The notes under the pieces were generated by a model that was given only the letters and a program-made list of their open reading frames with translations, was not told the DNA's origin and made no database searches. Positions 16,254 to 24,916 of a DNA stretch of 64,000 nt are shown here, in pieces (within the stretch, counting starts at the first letter, position 1; every line of letters starts with the position of its first letter). Both the position numbers and the translations under genes were made by a program. Source of the DNA: JBGVSA01 sp041807905 (GTDB lineage: Bacteria; Pseudomonadota; Gammaproteobacteria; Burkholderiales; Rhodocyclaceae); the NCBI RefSeq assembly GCF_041807905.1, contig NZ_JBGVSA010000015.1:1-64000 (forward strand). The letters run 5' to 3'.

Positions 16254-17636
16254 TCAGTGCGCACCTTCGCCCGTCATCACCACGCGCACCGTCTCGGCGA
16301 GCACCATCAGGTCGAGGAACAGCGTGTGGTTCTTGACGTAGTAGAGGTCGTACTGAAGTTTCTGCACGGCGTCGTCGACCGAGGCGCCGTACTGGTAACG
16401 CACCTGAGCCCAGCCGGTCACGCCCGGCTTGACCGAATGACGCACCGAGTAGAAGGGAATCTGCGCTGTGAGTTGATCGACGAAGAACTGGCGCTCGGGG
16501 CGCGGCCCCACCATGCTCATGTCGCCCACCAGCACGTTGAACAATTGCGGCAGCTCGTCGATGCGCGCCTTGCGGATGATGCGGCCGACACGTGTCACGC
16601 GGCTGTCATTGGTCTGCGCCCAGCGCGGTTTTCCGTCGCTTTCGGCGTCGCTGCGCATGCTGCGGAATTTGATGACGCTGAACAGGCGCCCACCCTGCCC
16701 CACGCGCTCCTGCGTATAGAGCATGGGGCCGCCGTCTTCGATGTAGATGGCGATCATCGTCAGCAGCATCACTGGCGCGGCCAGAAGCAGCAGCACGATG
16801 GCGGCCGACAGGTCGAACAGACGCTTGATCTGCGTACGCAGGAAACCCTGGCGGAAACCTTCGCCATAGATGAGCCAGCTCGCACGCAAGGTGTCGACCC
16901 GGACCTGGCCGCGCACGCGTTCGAAGAAGCACGAAAGATCCAGCACCTTGACGCCGGCGAGCTTGCAGTCGAGCAACTGCGCCAGCGGCAGTGCGCCGCC
17001 ACGGCGTTCGCGAACGGCGATGATGATCTCGTCCACTTCCAGGTCGGCCACCGTCTGCAGAAGTGTGCGGCGCGCGGGCAGCACTTCGGACGGATGCACC
17101 TGCTGGTCGTCGGCACCGGGTACCGGGTAGAACCCGACGATCGACAGGCCGGCGTTGCTCGAGTGCTGCATGGTCTGCGCCACCGATGCGGCTTCCACGC
17201 CCGTGCCCATGACCAGCACGCGACGGCTCCATGGCGCACTCAAGGGTTTGCCGCGAGCAAGGCTGCGCGCCAGCAGCACAGCGCCCAGCAGCATGACCAC
17301 GATGGCATCCAGCGCTTCGTGCTCCATGTGTCCCCATGGCAAGACATGGAAGACCCCGTAGGCAATGGGAATACTGATGACGAGCGTCAGAGCGACCCGC
17401 GCCAGCAAGATGCGCACGGAGCGCTCGCGTTGCGATCGATAGAATCCGAGCGCCGTACCCACGATCAGCATGACGATCGCGAAGAACAGTGCGGAAGGCC
17501 CGATGACGCCGAGCGATGCCGAACCGTCGCTGGTCGCAAAGGCAGCCACCACGATGGCCAGGAACAGGACGATCGTGTCGACCAGCACCTGGAACACCGC
17601 ATTGGTTGGAAAATAGTGGTTGAACAGCCTGAGCAT
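16254..17636 (-). CDS. PEP-CTERM/XrtA system sugar transferase (TIGR03013 type)
   Basis: A 460-residue polyisoprenyl-phosphate hexose-1-phosphate transferase that would start exopolysaccharide repeat units on undecaprenyl phosphate. Four to five N-terminal membrane segments are followed by a CoA-binding-like Rossmann region (about 130-240), then a membrane anchor and the catalytic domain with KFRSMR, ARIDELPQLFNVLVGDMSMVGPRPE-type residues and KPGVTGWAQVRYQYG. This is the WcaJ/WbaP layout, and the prsK neighbour places it in the exosortase-linked subgroup. ATG 17636 (MLRLFNHYFPTN) is the expected start. It leads the minus-strand exopolysaccharide run. Confidence 0.92.
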   Translation of the reverse strand: MLRLFNHYFPTNAVFQVLVDTIVLFLAIVVAAFATSDGSASLGVIGPSALFFAIVMLIVGTALGFYRSQRERSVRILLARVALTLVISIPIAYGVFHVLPWGHMEHEALDAIVVMLLGAVLLARSLARGKPLSAPWSRRVLVMGTGVEAASVAQTMQHSSNAGLSIVGFYPVPGADDQQVHPSEVLPARRTLLQTVADLEVDEIIIAVRERRGGALPLAQLLDCKLAGVKVLDLSCFFERVRGQVRVDTLRASWLIYGEGFRQGFLRTQIKRLFDLSAAIVLLLLAAPVMLLTMIAIYIEDGGPMLYTQERVGQGGRLFSVIKFRSMRSDAESDGKPRWAQTNDSRVTRVGRIIRKARIDELPQLFNVLVGDMSMVGPRPERQFFVDQLTAQIPFYSVRHSVKPGVTGWAQVRYQYGASVDDAVQKLQYDLYYVKNHTLFLDLMVLAETVRVVMTGEGAH

Positions 17637-18245
17637 CGCCGCCCCCGGGAACTCACCGCAGACCTTCCGGCAACCGCGATCTGCGACGCCGCCGAACCTT
17701 CGGAAAACCGCCTTTTGCGTAGACTCCAGCATCGTTTGTCAATGCGCTGGAGCAGGCCAGACGCACCTTACGCGATGGTCGAGGATCATGCCGTGAAGTC
17801 AGTCACGCCATGCGTGGCACACCCTTCCCGAGTGGGCAGCTTGCCCGGTTGGACACGCATACCTGTCAGGCATGGCACGCTCCAGGGTGCATTCGTCATG
17901 CAATACGGCACAGGCGGTACGATGGAGAAGACGCTCGCGCGTCGAAAAGGAGCGACTTCCGGTGACCTGATGAGACGGTCACCTTCCCCGGCGGAAGCTG
18001 TAGGAGTATAGGAAGCGCGGGCAGCGGCGCCAGCCGAAATTGCGCAGCGCAGCGAAATTGCCCGAAGGTCCGCTCGGAGCGCTTCTTGCGCGAGAGACAG
18101 GTCCGAGCTGGGCGGCATGCGTTCCATCGCGAGTCTGGCGGGTACGCTCAGCGCGCCTCTTCCTCTTCAGCAGAACCTGCTGGCACGCCAGCATTCCCTC
18201 CTGGTAGATCGTGCACGCTGCTGCCGCGGGTAGAATCGGGCTTCG
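17637..18245. other. Divergent intergenic region, 609 bp, no gene seen
   Basis: This separates the sugar transferase (minus) from cobA (plus). Open frames here have no family likeness and poor codon character. A TAGAAT -10-like hexamer at 18231-18236 lies ten bases before the first cobA ATG. Two TGGCAC hexamers, at about 17815 and 17873, resemble sigma-54 -24 elements but lack a correctly spaced GC -12 element. The sugar-transferase promoter must lie here but I cannot place it. Confidence 0.6.
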
Positions 18246-19076
18246 ATGACTGCCGTCCGGCAGCCGGACCACCGATCCACTCTGACTCACGCAATGCCAC
18301 ACCACACCCCCGCCCCCTCTCCCACGCCCGGCAAGGTTCATCTGGTCGGGGCCGGTCCCGGTGCGGCCGATCTGCTGACCCTGCGCGCCGCGCGCCTGAT
18401 TGGCGCCGCCGACGTGATCGTCTACGACAAACTGGTCGGGCCCGACATCCTCGCGCTGGCGCGCAAGGATGCGGAGTTCATCTATGCCGGCAAGCAGGCA
18501 GGCAACCATACGCTGCCGCAGCCTGACATCAACCGGCTGCTCGTCACGCTGGCGCTGGCGGGCAAGAACGTGGTGCGGCTCAAGGGCGGCGACCCGTTCG
18601 TGTTTGCGCGTGGCGGCGAGGAGATCGCCGAGCTGGCCGGGGCAGGAATCGCGTTCGAGGTCGTACCCGGCATCACTGCCGCGACCGGTGCGGCGGCATT
18701 CGCCGGTATTCCGCTCACGCATCGCGAGCACGCTCAGGCGCTTGTCTTCGTGACCGGCCATGTCAAGGACGGCACGTGCTCGCTCGACTGGCCCGCGCTG
18801 GTGCGCCCGGGGCAGACGGTGGTGATCTACATGGGCCTGGGCGCCTTGCCCAGCATCAGCCGCCATCTGGTCGAAGCCGGCATGGCGCCGGACATGCCAG
18901 CGGCATGCGTGCAGGATGCCACCTTGCCCAGTCAGGTCACGATCACCGGTGGCATTGCCGAATTGCCGGACAAAGTCATCGCGGCCGGCATCACCTCGCC
19001 GGCCCTCCTGATCATCGGCAGCGTGGTCAGTCTGCGCGACGCGCTGCAGTGGTTTGAAGGCGCGGCACCGCACTGA
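18246..19076 (+). CDS. cobA: Uroporphyrinogen-III C-methyltransferase (SUMT)
   Basis: Transfers two methyl groups from S-adenosylmethionine to uroporphyrinogen III, making precorrin-2 for sirohaem or cobalamin. The 276-residue frame (260 from the second ATG at 18294) holds the tetrapyrrole methylase motifs LVGAGPGAADLLTLRA, VVRLKGGDPFVFARGGEE, the VVPGITAA motif and PLTHRE. It is a single-domain SUMT, not a CysG fusion. Family similarity begins at GKVHLVGAG, so both starts are possible; a TAGAAT -10-like element just before 18246 would leave almost no leader for the first ATG and favours 18294. No sulfite or nitrite reductase genes are adjacent. Confidence 0.92.
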   Translation: MTAVRQPDHRSTLTHAMPHHTPAPSPTPGKVHLVGAGPGAADLLTLRAARLIGAADVIVYDKLVGPDILALARKDAEFIYAGKQAGNHTLPQPDINRLLVTLALAGKNVVRLKGGDPFVFARGGEEIAELAGAGIAFEVVPGITAATGAAAFAGIPLTHREHAQALVFVTGHVKDGTCSLDWPALVRPGQTVVIYMGLGALPSISRHLVEAGMAPDMPAACVQDATLPSQVTITGGIAELPDKVIAAGITSPALLIIGSVVSLRDALQWFEGAAPH

Positions 19077-19318
19077 TATCCATTGCGCGACGCGGGGCAT
19101 TGCGGCAACTGCCGCGCACTGGGCTCTGATGGATTTTCGGACTCTACTGACAGCCCCTCTTTGCTCACCTGTGCCATACTCGCCCGGTTCTGTGGCGTAG
19201 GTTGTCCGCAAAACACGCCCCGATGTGGGGCCCCACCCTCGCAGGGGGCGACATCTCCTCCCAATACGGCAAGCGATACGGCGGCGCATCGGAATATCGA
19301 TGCCTGTGCATGTCTTGA

Positions 19319-20728
19319 ATGAGAATCACGCCGGCAAGCTTTCCCGTGCCGCAACAGTACATGAAGTCCGAGCACCAGCATTTCCAGAAGCGCGCATCGC
19401 CCGCCCCTTATCTTGAGAGCCGTCTGATCGCAGCGCTCGGTGTTCTGATGCCGGCACAGATTGCCCTTGCGCATATCTCGCACACGCACGGGGCGCATCT
19501 GTTCATCGGCGCGCTGATTCTGGTCTGCGCCGTTGCGATCGCTATCACGGACCATCGCAAGGCGCCCCCATGCGCAACGATGCCGCGCGTCGTGAGCCTG
19601 CCCCTGCTGGCGTGGTCCGGGTTCGCAACACTGTCGCTGCTGTGGTCGTTGCGCCCCGGGGCTTCCATCAGCCGCCTGGCGTCCGACGTGTGGATGCCCC
19701 TGGGCTGCCTGTTCGGCGCCTATTACCTTGGCCGCGCCGGCCAAGTGAGACAGACCATCATCGGCTTGCTGGCCGGACTCGCGCTCATCGCGCTGACGAT
19801 GGTCATGACAGGTACGGCTGTTGGTATCGCCGCCATTGCGCAAGGACTCCCGGCCTCGCTGGCCGACTCACCGCTGCTGCGCTGGTTCCCCGGGCCCGGT
19901 AAGGCGTCGACCATGCTTGTCATCATGCTGCCGGTGCTGTGGTGGGCGACGCGCGCCCGCATCGTCGGGCGCGCCACTGGCGTGACGGCCATCGCGATCG
20001 CCGTCGCGTGCGGCGCGGCCACGCAGAACCGCATGTTCTGGGGTTGTCTGCTGGCTCAGTTCGCCTGCGTGGTGGCGTTCCGCATCCATCGCCGGGGAGT
20101 GCGCCGCGCCATGACGAAGCGCCTGTGCCTGGGCGCCTGCGCCGTCGCGGCTCTGTGCGGCATCCTGCTCGTCACGCTACTCAATCTGCGAGCCCCGAAC
20201 GCGGCACATGGCGACGATAGCCTGTCGCGCGCGGCAAGCGCGATCGAGCAGGACCCACGTCGCATCATCTGGCGTTACTGGATCGACATCGGCGAAAAAT
20301 CGCCGTGGATCGGCACTGGCTTCAGCAAACGCACCGCGTCGGCCGCCAACGAACCGGACCATCCTCTGTACGCTCCAGCCCGCCTTTATCGTGGATGGCA
20401 TCCGCACAATCTGCTGCTGAGCATGTGGGTGCAGCTTGGTTGGGTGGGCGCTGCGCTCTTCGTCGCGTCGCTCGCCGGACTGCTCTACCAGAGCGTGAGG
20501 ATGGCGCGAGCGAGTTCGCCCGATCGGATCGCCGGCATGGTGCTGTTCATGCTGGTCGTGACGCTGCTGGCGAAGAACGCGACGGACGACTTCTACGATC
20601 GTGAACTGGCAAACGTGTTTTTCTCGCTGGTGGGCCTGCTGGTGGGCGCCTGCCTGGCGACCGGGCGATCGGCCACGGAACTCGATCAGGCAACCATCGC
20701 GAGCAACTCGCGGGCACGGACGGTGTAG
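19319..20728 (+). CDS. O-antigen ligase / polymerase-like membrane protein
   Basis: A 469-residue protein with about ten to twelve membrane segments. The large loop between segments carries RIIWRYWIDIGEKSPWIGTGF and, later, GWHPHNLLLSMWVQLGWVG, the Wzy_C/WaaL signature whose histidine is needed for ligation. It would join a lipid-linked glycan to lipid A core, or polymerise one, at the periplasmic face. Ligase and polymerase cannot be told apart from sequence alone. The start is uncertain: ATG 19319 lacks a clear ribosome site, and ATG 19361 is possible. Its last 43 bp overlap the 3' end of the opposing glycosyltransferase gene. Confidence 0.85.
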   Translation: MRITPASFPVPQQYMKSEHQHFQKRASPAPYLESRLIAALGVLMPAQIALAHISHTHGAHLFIGALILVCAVAIAITDHRKAPPCATMPRVVSLPLLAWSGFATLSLLWSLRPGASISRLASDVWMPLGCLFGAYYLGRAGQVRQTIIGLLAGLALIALTMVMTGTAVGIAAIAQGLPASLADSPLLRWFPGPGKASTMLVIMLPVLWWATRARIVGRATGVTAIAIAVACGAATQNRMFWGCLLAQFACVVAFRIHRRGVRRAMTKRLCLGACAVAALCGILLVTLLNLRAPNAAHGDDSLSRAASAIEQDPRRIIWRYWIDIGEKSPWIGTGFSKRTASAANEPDHPLYAPARLYRGWHPHNLLLSMWVQLGWVGAALFVASLAGLLYQSVRMARASSPDRIAGMVLFMLVVTLLAKNATDDFYDRELANVFFSLVGLLVGACLATGRSATELDQATIASNSRARTV

Positions 20729-21666
20729 GTGTGGTGCTTGAGCACGTGCGCATGCCCTTCGGCCGCAATGCGCGTCCGCTCCGATTCGTGCGACAGGAAC
20801 CAGCCGATCTTGTCGCGAAGCTCTTCGATGCTGCGCCAGCAGGCGATGTGCTTGCCCTCGACGAAGTGCTCATCGATCTCCTTCACCCAATCGGTGAGCA
20901 GAAAGCCGCCGGCCGCGGGGACTTCGAACAGGCGCAGGTTCATCGCCGTCCCCTGACCGAACCAGTTGTGGATGTTCAGGTTGACCTTGCTCGATGAAAA
21001 AACCTCGTTGAGCCTGTCGCCGAACACCTCGTGCCCGGCCTTCGCGGAGGGCATCCACGACTGCTTCTTCCAGCCGGAGCCGTAGGCGCAGATATCGAAA
21101 TCCAGCACTTCGGTGATGACTTCCCGGCGGCGCGCCGACACCGTGCCGACAAAGCTGACCGACGCGCTGCCGTGTTTTGTCTCGCACGGCCTGAACAGCG
21201 TCTCGTCAACGGCCGAGGGGAAGTAACGGACGTTCTTCAGACCCGCTTCGCGGTAGTGGCCGACGCTGTGCGCGTCGTTGGTGAGATACAGGTCATATGC
21301 GCCCGCGTTGATGAGCGAGCGGGCGTGGTCGAGCGGATCATCGATCCAGTAGCCGATTGTCATGGCGCCCATTGCACCGATTTCGCGGATCGTCTCGCGG
21401 GACAACACCAGGCCTTTTACGCACAGAAAGTAATCCGGTCGCAGGCGCGCGACTGTCTTGATGAGCGATTCATTGACGCATGCTCTGGCGGCGCTCTCCC
21501 ATCGTGCTCCCCGCAAAGGCTTCGGCACGCACGCCAGCGCGCCGCAATTGTCGTAGTCGAAGAAGTGAACCGTAAAGCCCAACCGTTCGAGCGCCCTGCC
21601 GAGGCAGCGGCCGTTCTTCGTACGATTTGCTCCGGTCGGGGCGGCCACCAGAAAGGTCTTCGACAT
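20686..21666 (-). CDS. CgeB-like glycosyltransferase
   Basis: A 326-residue cytoplasmic protein resembling the CgeB/GT4-like family. The N-half begins FLVAAPTGANRTKNGRCLGRA-like and includes YFLCVKGLVLSRETI and GYWIDDPLDHA. The C-half has the nucleotide-sugar region FEVPAAGGFLLTDWVKEIDEHFVEGKH and ends with HTYTVRARELL, the typical tail of this family. The sugar donor and acceptor are unknown; the neighbouring ligase-like gene suggests lipopolysaccharide or capsule decoration. It is convergent with that gene and the two coding ends overlap by 43 bp. Confidence 0.85.
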   Translation of the reverse strand: MSKTFLVAAPTGANRTKNGRCLGRALERLGFTVHFFDYDNCGALACVPKPLRGARWESAARACVNESLIKTVARLRPDYFLCVKGLVLSRETIREIGAMGAMTIGYWIDDPLDHARSLINAGAYDLYLTNDAHSVGHYREAGLKNVRYFPSAVDETLFRPCETKHGSASVSFVGTVSARRREVITEVLDFDICAYGSGWKKQSWMPSAKAGHEVFGDRLNEVFSSSKVNLNIHNWFGQGTAMNLRLFEVPAAGGFLLTDWVKEIDEHFVEGKHIACWRSIEELRDKIGWFLSHESERTRIAAEGHAHVLKHHTYTVRARELLAMVA

Positions 21667-21891
21667 GAGCGCAGGCGCAGAAAAAGCAAACGCTCAACGC
21701 TATTCAGGGCCGCCCCCCCGATCAATGGGAATCCTCTGAAAATGGAGAAGAACATCGCCACTCCGCTGTCTCCATTCTCTTGGTTTTGCTGCGACAAATA
21801 ACAGTGGACTGCCGTTTGATTTCCGCCAAGAACGCAAGAGCGAAAGATCCGACAATCGCGCCCGACCCATTCATTTTCGCCCCTCGTCGCC

Positions 21892-22113
21892 ATGAGCCAC
21901 AGACATCGATGCACGCATTGCGCGAATGCCATCAGCGCTACGGCCAGCACCTGCGACAGGTGCAGTTCGACCGATCCTCGCGGCAGGAAGCGCCGTGTCG
22001 TACGGCTATTGGTGTCGATCGTCGTCCTGGTTCTTGCCGGCGCCAGCGTCGCCACGGCACTCGCCGGCGAAACCGCAGCCGTCACCTCGTCGAAAGTACG
22101 GACTGACGCTTGA
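21892..22113 (+). CDS. Zinc-ribbon single-pass membrane miniprotein
   Basis: A 73-residue protein. Residues 7-23 form a zinc-ribbon knuckle pair (CTHCANAISATASTCDRC), then a basic stretch (RGRKRRVVR) leads into one hydrophobic segment (about 38-58), predicting a cytoplasmic zinc ribbon anchored in the inner membrane. The cysteine spacing and positive-inside pattern support a real gene despite the short length. No ribosome site is clear before ATG 21892. It has no obvious partner; a bidirectional terminator follows at 22154. The family is not recognised. Confidence 0.6.
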   Translation: MSHRHRCTHCANAISATASTCDRCSSTDPRGRKRRVVRLLVSIVVLVLAGASVATALAGETAAVTSSKVRTDA

Positions 22114-22153
22114 TGGCCGCAGGCGTCATCAATCTGCGAGGCAATCCAGCGTG

Positions 22154-22195
22154 AAAAAGCCCCTCTGCACGCTTGCGCGTGCAGAGGGGCTTTTG
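22154..22195. terminator. Bidirectional intrinsic terminator
   Basis: A 14-bp near-perfect stem (gcccctctgcacg / cgtgcagaggggc) with an A-run on the left and a T-run on the right. It serves the zinc-ribbon gene on the plus strand and uvrD on the minus strand. Confidence 0.9.
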
Positions 22196-22242
22196 TTCTG
22201 GTGCAGGAAAAGCGTGGCCCCGCTGTGGGGGCGACGTCACAT

Positions 22243-24441
22243 TCAGATCGGTTCGAGCTTCGCCACCGAGAGCGCCAGCCACTTCACACCCGCGCCGGCC
22301 CCGAAGTTGACCTGCACACGGGCGTCCTGTCCGCTGCCTTCGGCCGAGACGATCACCCCCGCGCCAAATTTGGCGTGCCGTACTTGCTGGCCGATGCGCA
22401 GTCCGCCGAGATCGCGGCTGTTGTTGCGCGGTGCGGCCGCACGCGATCCGGCGGGGAATTCCGCTGAATGATTGCGCGGCGTGGCGTAAGTGCCGAAGCC
22501 TTGTTGCACGCGCGGAGTGAGCCACTTGAGCAATGACTCGGGGATTTCGTCCAGAAAACGCGACTTGATGGCAAACCGCGTCTGTCCGTGCAGCATGCGG
22601 TTCTGCGCCAGCGACAGGTACAACCGCTGACGTGCGCGCGTGACGGCCACGTACATCAGGCGCCGTTCTTCTTCCAGCCCATCCATCTCGGTGATGGAGT
22701 TCTCGTGCGGGAAGAGGCCGTCTTCCAGCCCCGTCAGAAAGACCACGTCGAACTCGAGCCCCTTGGCCGCATGGACGGTCATGAGCTGGATCGCCTCCTG
22801 CCCGGCATCGGCCTGGTGTTCGCCGGCTTCGAGCGATGCATGCGAGAGGAATCGGCTGAGATCGTCGCCACCGGTGTCGTCTTCGGGCGCGTTCTCTTCG
22901 GCCGCGAAATTGACGGCGGCATTGATGAGTTCGTCGAGGTTGGCGAGGCGGTCCTCGCCTTCTTTCTCGTGCCGATAATGTTCGCGCAGGCCCGACGCAT
23001 CGAGTACGTGGTCGATCATCTCGGCCAACGGCAGATCGCGCGTCACGCTGCGCATGTCTTCAATCAGGCGCACGAAGGCACCGATCGATTGCGCCGGCTT
23101 GCCGGACAGATGCGACACCGTTGCGTACAGGCTCGTGCCATATACACGAGCAGCGTCCGCAAGTTGTTCGAGCGAGCGGGCGCCGATGCCGCGCGTGGGG
23201 AAATTCACCACCCGGGCGAACGCGGTATCGTCGTCGGCGTTGGCGATCAGTCGCAGGTACGCGAGCGCGTGCTTGATTTCCTGTCGCTCGAAAAAGCGCA
23301 GGCCGCCGTACACACGGTATGGAATGCCGGTAGAGAAAAGCTGGTGCTCGACCACGCGCGACTGGGCGTTGCTACGGTAGAGGATCGCGATGTCCGAACG
23401 CGATGCGCCATCGCGCACCAGTTGCTGGATTTCTTCGATGATCCAGCGCGCTTCATCCTGATCGGTGACGGCCTCATAGACGCGGATCGGCTCGCCGCTG
23501 CCCTGGTCGGTCCATAGATTCTTGCCCAGCCGCTTGGCGTTGTTGGCGATGATGGCGTTGGCCGCGTCGAGAATGTTGCCGTGCGAGCGGTAGTTCTGTT
23601 CGAGCTTGATGACATTGGCAACACGGAATTCGCGTTCGAAGTCACGCATGTTGCCGACTTCAGCACCACGGAATCCGTAGATCGACTGGTCGTCGTCGCC
23701 CACGGCAAACACGGCCGCCGGCTCCGGCGTGCCATAGCCCGCCAGCAGCTTGAGCCATTTGTATTGCAGCACGTTGGTGTCCTGGAACTCATCGACCAGA
23801 ACGTGGCGGAAGCGCATCTGGTAGTGCCGGCGGATCGGCTCGTTGCGCTCCAGCAATTCGTAACAGCGCAGCAACAACTCGGCGAAGTCGACCACGCCTT
23901 CGCGCTGGCACTGGGCGTCGTATTCAGCGTACAGCTCGACCTTGCGACGGGTGAAGTCGTCCCAGGCTTCGACCGCGGACGGGCGCAGGCCAGCTTCTTT
24001 CTGGGCCGAGATGAAGTACTGCAGCTCGCGCGGCGGGAATTTCTCGTCATCCACGTTCAGCGCCTTGAGCAAGCGCTTGATGGCGGCGAGCTGATCGGCC
24101 GTGTCCAGTATCTGGAAGGTCTGCGGCAACGCCGCGTCGCGGTAATGAGCCCGCAGCAGACGATTGCACAACCCGTGAAAGGTGCCGATCCACATGCCCC
24201 GCGTATTGATCGGCAGCGCGGCGGACAGGCGCGTGAGCATTTCGCGCGCGGCCTTGTTGGTGAAGGTCACTGCCAGGATGCCGCTCTGCCCGACCTGCCC
24301 GGTCTGCAGCAGCCACGCAATGCGGGTGGTCAGCACGCGCGTCTTGCCCGATCCGGCCCCGGCCAGGATCAGGGCGGGCTGCGGCGGCAGGGTAACGGCG
24401 GCGAGTTGTTCGGGATTGAGATTGTCGAGCAGTGTAGGCAT
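22243..24441 (-). CDS. uvrD: UvrD/Rep-type ATP-dependent DNA helicase
   Basis: A 732-residue superfamily 1A 3'-5' helicase for nucleotide-excision and mismatch repair or fork restart. Motif I is LAGAGSGKT, Ia is FTNKAAREM, II is LVDEFQDTN, III is VGDDDQSIYGFRGA, IV is LEQNYRS, V is TVHAAKGLEFDVVFLTGLEDGLFP in two pieces, and VI is VAVTRARQRLYL. The C-terminal Tudor-like extension (VRHAKFGAGVIVSAEG) that contacts RNA polymerase in UvrD and PcrA is present, favouring UvrD over Rep. A perfect TATAAT lies 27 bp before the start. Confidence 0.95.
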   Translation of the reverse strand: MPTLLDNLNPEQLAAVTLPPQPALILAGAGSGKTRVLTTRIAWLLQTGQVGQSGILAVTFTNKAAREMLTRLSAALPINTRGMWIGTFHGLCNRLLRAHYRDAALPQTFQILDTADQLAAIKRLLKALNVDDEKFPPRELQYFISAQKEAGLRPSAVEAWDDFTRRKVELYAEYDAQCQREGVVDFAELLLRCYELLERNEPIRRHYQMRFRHVLVDEFQDTNVLQYKWLKLLAGYGTPEPAAVFAVGDDDQSIYGFRGAEVGNMRDFEREFRVANVIKLEQNYRSHGNILDAANAIIANNAKRLGKNLWTDQGSGEPIRVYEAVTDQDEARWIIEEIQQLVRDGASRSDIAILYRSNAQSRVVEHQLFSTGIPYRVYGGLRFFERQEIKHALAYLRLIANADDDTAFARVVNFPTRGIGARSLEQLADAARVYGTSLYATVSHLSGKPAQSIGAFVRLIEDMRSVTRDLPLAEMIDHVLDASGLREHYRHEKEGEDRLANLDELINAAVNFAAEENAPEDDTGGDDLSRFLSHASLEAGEHQADAGQEAIQLMTVHAAKGLEFDVVFLTGLEDGLFPHENSITEMDGLEEERRLMYVAVTRARQRLYLSLAQNRMLHGQTRFAIKSRFLDEIPESLLKWLTPRVQQGFGTYATPRNHSAEFPAGSRAAAPRNNSRDLGGLRIGQQVRHAKFGAGVIVSAEGSGQDARVQVNFGAGAGVKWLALSVAKLEPI

Positions 24442-24467
24442 GGGCGGAACCGGCGAGTCAGCCGCGC

Positions 24468-24473
24468 ATTATA
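24468..24473 (-). promoter_or_regulatory. -10 element of the uvrD promoter
   Basis: On the minus strand TATAAT is a perfect sigma-70 -10 hexamer, placing transcription start near 24461 and leaving about 20 nt of leader before the uvrD ATG. The -35 region is poor. Confidence 0.45.
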
Positions 24474-24530
24474 GCGGCCGACCGCCGTCGCCCTTCTGAT
24501 GGCCGCCCGGAGCGGGCGGGGCGCGATGTC

Positions 24531-24779
24531 TCAGGAGCGCTTGCGAATCAATCCCACCACCGCCAGCACGATGATGGCGCCGACGATCGAGCCGAAGAAT
24601 CCGGCGCCCTCGCCTGCCCGGTAGATACCGAGCGCTTGCCCACCATAGGTGGCGACCAGCGCGCCGACGATACCCAGAGCGATGGTCAGCAGCCAGCCCA
24701 TGCTGTCGTCGCCGGGCTTGATGGCGCGGGCCACAAGGCCGACGACCAGGCCGATCAGGATCGTGTACAGGATGCCCAT
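24531..24779 (-). CDS. GlsB/YeaQ/YmgE family membrane protein
   Basis: An 82-residue inner-membrane protein with three hydrophobic segments. The family pattern is clear: LIGLVVGLVARAIKPGDD at the start, then GWLLTIALGIVGALVATYGG, and a final glycine-rich helix ending LIRKRS. Members are often called transglycosylase-associated or stress-response membrane proteins, but no enzymatic activity is proven. It is a single gene between uvrD and the divergent leuS. Confidence 0.85.
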   Translation of the reverse strand: MGILYTILIGLVVGLVARAIKPGDDSMGWLLTIALGIVGALVATYGGQALGIYRAGEGAGFFGSIVGAIIVLAVVGLIRKRS

Positions 24780-24880
24780 GTCTGTTTTCCTTTCTGATGC
24801 GCGTCATTTGCGCCGGCGCATTGTCTGGGCCCGGCTCCGCCGCCGGCTTGATCCAGAATCAAGAACCGGCGCCGCCCTGC

Positions 24881-24886
24881 TAAAAT
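24881..24886 (+). promoter_or_regulatory. -10 element of the leuS promoter
   Basis: TAAAAT matches the sigma-70 -10 consensus in five of six positions and would start transcription near 24893, 24 nt before leuS. The -35 position falls in the palindrome cttgat/atcaag (24847-24863), which is not a -35 match. Confidence 0.4.
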
Positions 24887-24916
24887 GCGCGTTTTGCTTT
24901 TCAACCGAGCCCATTC

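Noticed and set aside
17873..17898. Sigma-54-like TGGCACG upstream of the sugar transferase
   Set aside because: The next GC that could be a -12 element is three bases too far, and the motif faces cobA, not the Prs genes.
18033..18060. Short direct repeat cgaaattgc, twice, upstream of cobA
   Set aside because: Only two 9-bp copies in simple-sequence context; no array and nothing CRISPR-like was seen anywhere in the window.
21735..21780. Inverted repeat atggaga / tctccat before the zinc-ribbon gene
   Set aside because: The stem is only 7-8 bp with a loop of about 20 nt, weak enough to be chance.
24848..24862. FNR-like palindrome TTGAT-N5-ATCAA before leuS
   Set aside because: The spacer is five bases, not four, so the half sites are out of register for FNR; leuS is also an unlikely target.
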